A stretch of DNA of 64,000 nucleotides from positions 62,001 through 126,000 of the forward strand of contig NZ_JAERQG010000004.1 of the NCBI RefSeq assembly GCF_016734805.1, in the 5' to 3' direction. Positions 62,901 to 64,000 of the stretch are shown here, one piece after another. The DNA is from Marivirga atlantica (GTDB taxonomy: Bacteria > Bacteroidota > Bacteroidia > Cytophagales > Cyclobacteriaceae). A model generated the notes under the pieces. That model was not told the DNA's origin, did not search any database, and saw only the letters and a list, made by a program, of their open reading frames with translations. The position numbers and the translations under genes were made by a program. Position 1 is the stretch's first letter. Each line of letters starts with the position of its first letter.

Positions 62901-64000
62901 TTTGCTCCTTTAGGGTCTGTCGTTCTCAGCCTTATGCTTAATTCATTTACGGTTTCGAAATCAAAAACTTTGGCAGATTTGAGTAATGGAGGGTTTGTAG
63001 AATCATCAATAGTAAAATCGCTATTATTTTCTCCACCAGTACCATCCACTAACGCATAGTTAAAGTTGGTATCATCAGCATCAGGATCAACGGTAGATAT
63101 CTCACCAACAACTGTGGCAGAATCAGCGTTTTCTGCTATGGTGGAGCTACTAAGTACAATATCAGTTGGTGTTAAGTTAAAATCAGTGATACCGATAGTA
63201 AAGTTATCTTGAAAAGTTGCACCAGCGGCATCCTGAGTTTGGATGGTAATGGTATACTCTGATTGAACAGAATTATCATAAGTAGCATTAGTTAATAATT
63301 CACTATTGTTAATAGCGAATGCTCCCCCTGCGTCATCCACCAAAGAATAAATAAAAGTATCTCCAGAATCCTGATCTTCAGTAGTGATATCTGCAATTTT
63401 ATCACCAATGGAAGCATTTTCTCCAATTTTATCACTACTTAAACTTATACCTGTTGGTGCATCATTTGCATCAGCTACATTTATTGTAAATGCCTTTGTA
63501 TAGGTTAAACCATGAGGATCAACAACACCTAAACGGATAGATAATTCCTTCTTACTCTCAAAATCAAAACCACCACTAGTTCTTAAAGTATTACCAGATA
63601 TGCTGAATAAGTTATTATTTGCACTTCCTGTGCCGCTTACCAATCCATAAGTAAAGTCACTATTGTCGTCAGCATCTGCATTAGAAATTGTAGCTACATT
63701 AGTAAGTGAGTTAATATCTTCGTTAACGGTATTTGCTGAAATACTAATATTTGTTGGTTTCAAATTTAGCTTATAAAGAAAATTTGAGTTTTGAAAAGTT
63801 CCCGAAGCCACATGAGCCATAAAATATAGAGAACCATTTATTGAAGTGAGTTTTCTAGGATAGGTGGAATACTCCTCTAACACCTTCTCAACGTTCAACT
63901 CGTTTAAAGCAGTTTTGGCCGCGTCATCATTAGTTATTTCTTCAGCTATTAAATAACCTGATTGGGTTTTTGTGGAAAGAACATTTAACTCGAAGCCATT
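59933..64000 (-). CDS. Giant cadherin-repeat surface protein with T9SS sorting domain (5' truncated)
   Basis: At least 1355 residues; the frame is open to the right edge, so the N-terminus is missing. The upstream end (RKLTSINGSLYFMA) resembles ELWxxDGT-type beta-propeller repeats. Then follow seven cadherin-like repeats with PT(G/D)ISLSS..ENA starts and DADD/DANDAP calcium ligands. After them come a bacterial Ig-like segment, the T9SS-cargo block (MFSLPYKVENV, GWNQIGNPYPIALDW) and a type A sorting domain (IPNPMNNNTSIAFNI ... YLYRIYIQ). It is probably an extracellular adhesin; no catalytic domain is visible. Confidence 0.85.
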   Translation of the reverse strand, partial: NGFELNVLSTKTQSGYLIAEEITNDDAAKTALNELNVEKVLEEYSTYPRKLTSINGSLYFMAHVASGTFQNSNFLYKLNLKPTNISISANTVNEDINSLTNVATISNADADDNSDFTYGLVSGTGSANNNLFSISGNTLRTSGGFDFESKKELSIRLGVVDPHGLTYTKAFTINVADANDAPTGISLSSDKIGENASIGDKIADITTEDQDSGDTFIYSLVDDAGGAFAINNSELLTNATYDNSVQSEYTITIQTQDAAGATFQDNFTIGITDFNLTPTDIVLSSSTIAENADSATVVGEISTVDPDADDTNFNYALVDGTGGENNSDFTIDDSTNPPLLKSAKVFDFETVNELSIRLRTTDPKGANFVKEIVINVTDANDAPDSLTIDNDSISENQAQNTVVGTVSTVDVDENDTFSYSLVAGTGDEDNASFTINPSTGEIVQATDGFDFESKSTYSIRVESQDSGGETVQSVINIYIKDENEAPSAISLSSFDVEENSANATIGEVSVEDPDAGDTYSLSLPDTLNNSYFEIVTGGVIGLNGALNFEDNSLPNPLSLYVRATDAGGKSSGQDFSINVLDINDTPDSLVLSLSTPEFGPKEANEKISRIFIGDDELSSTLATVYSSEGYLLTVPVGAGSDVFAVTYDPNGQVFNLVAGDSPITFDTGNPDNNNFTFTLRLEDSNHSSNETKIFQREFTLSVVDPNAPLAPTEIDLSNNTLSENIEENSNGRIVGDLSTVDENEEDTHTYALIPDESKNDSIYDNNSFEIINPSSGLYQLKFKEEVSLSYNSDSVYYAYIETTDNTGLSTAQLFQINITQYIDNDAPEITADNFTQNVVSNGEERIFDLGIDDWEIDKVEFRKASVTSNSFTSPQEISLNTSTNTYQLSIAASDYDEFGAKFQVIASDMSGNVDSSEIYYVYRDLPVGNMYSPLPTEFIGQGKTTADYRMFSLPYKVENVDIQNFMEQQLGVAYSLENFRIFSYNTATGDYQNTVSLTNFQEGKAYWFTTTQEAPEITFGQGNLFKYKAEGQAGGQFVWNLKQGWNQIGNPYPIALDWEAIIAGTDVGALYVYGEGGYTNSSTLPVYGGGFVLVNEDIELTASINTGSSQRKQETPFDWKLNLFASQNELKARGAVGMHQSAEVGLDKFDLANPPRFEKYLEIDFNKTDRFYNNYNQDITAPSAQHIWEFNLNSHDKNNPVSLAWNNEGLSQGQLFLIDLETLNKVDMATTSQYYAEDGKRSFKIVYSQYGGDFDLGTMMVGTPIPNPMNNNTSIAFNIPKSANQCKVSAEILDVNGKLIKKIADNEQFSQGFHLLSWDGTNMNNTKVSSALYLYRIYIQGEDSGIYTGRILKTN

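Overview
The window is chromosomal DNA of a Bacteroidota bacterium, most likely a marine-type member of the Cytophagales. The evidence is a SusC/SusD pair, two large secreted proteins ending in type IX secretion (T9SS) sorting domains, an arginine operon of the Bacteroidota argF' type, Porin_10- and DUF2805-family proteins, a low GC content and almost no Shine-Dalgarno sites. No rRNA, tRNA, CRISPR array, insertion sequence or phage gene was recognised. Genes run off both ends of the window.

Layout. 1-2892: a tightly packed glycosyltransferase/rhodanese operon, cut at the left edge. 3007-5400: a small accessory island of short foreign-looking genes (a secreted lipocalin-like protein, a HEPN-like protein, a zinc-ribbon membrane protein) separated by attC-like inverted repeats. 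5424-14935: dipeptidyl peptidase IV, thioredoxin, a GNAT, a GH-A-like lipoprotein and a 1342-residue secreted esterase. 14986-15941: a PadR regulator and its membrane partner. 16366-24387: a complete eight-gene arginine operon (GNAT, argG, argC, argD, argF', argB, argE, argH). 24393-32092: LuxE-like protein, lipoprotein, DUF2805, MiaE-like hydroxylase, putative porin, LpxK, Nif3-like protein and a zinc-ribbon coiled coil. 32408-35475: a truncated histidine-kinase-like protein, a small operon of membrane proteins with a winged-helix regulator, and a COQ4-motif protein. 35701-38930: a second accessory island with a reverse transcriptase, a probable structured RNA, a SLATT two-TM protein and another two-TM protein. 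38965-44490: GNAT, metallo-beta-lactamase/rhodanese protein, small lipoproteins and a fatty acid desaturase. 44822-57117: an uptake and salvage cluster (binding-protein ABC transporter, nucleoside hydrolase, small-molecule kinase, radical SAM enzyme, SusC/SusD). 57174-64000: PIN-PhoH protein, a caspase-like protease and a giant cadherin-repeat T9SS protein cut by the right edge.

Most interesting. (1) The reverse transcriptase and SLATT gene enclose a 115-nt stretch that can fold into three hairpins closed by a perfect 10-bp stem and followed by a T tract; RT plus structured RNA plus membrane effector is the architecture expected of an anti-phage system. (2) The RT-SLATT island and the island at 3-5 kb share both a left repeat of about 125 bp, carrying a short conserved ORF that ends at or next to the first island gene, and a right repeat of about 28 bp. 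This suggests two occupied copies of one integration or cassette-capture site. (3) The 45.5-57 kb cluster pairs transporters with a nucleosidase, a kinase and a radical SAM enzyme, a combination reminiscent of nucleoside (possibly queuosine) salvage.
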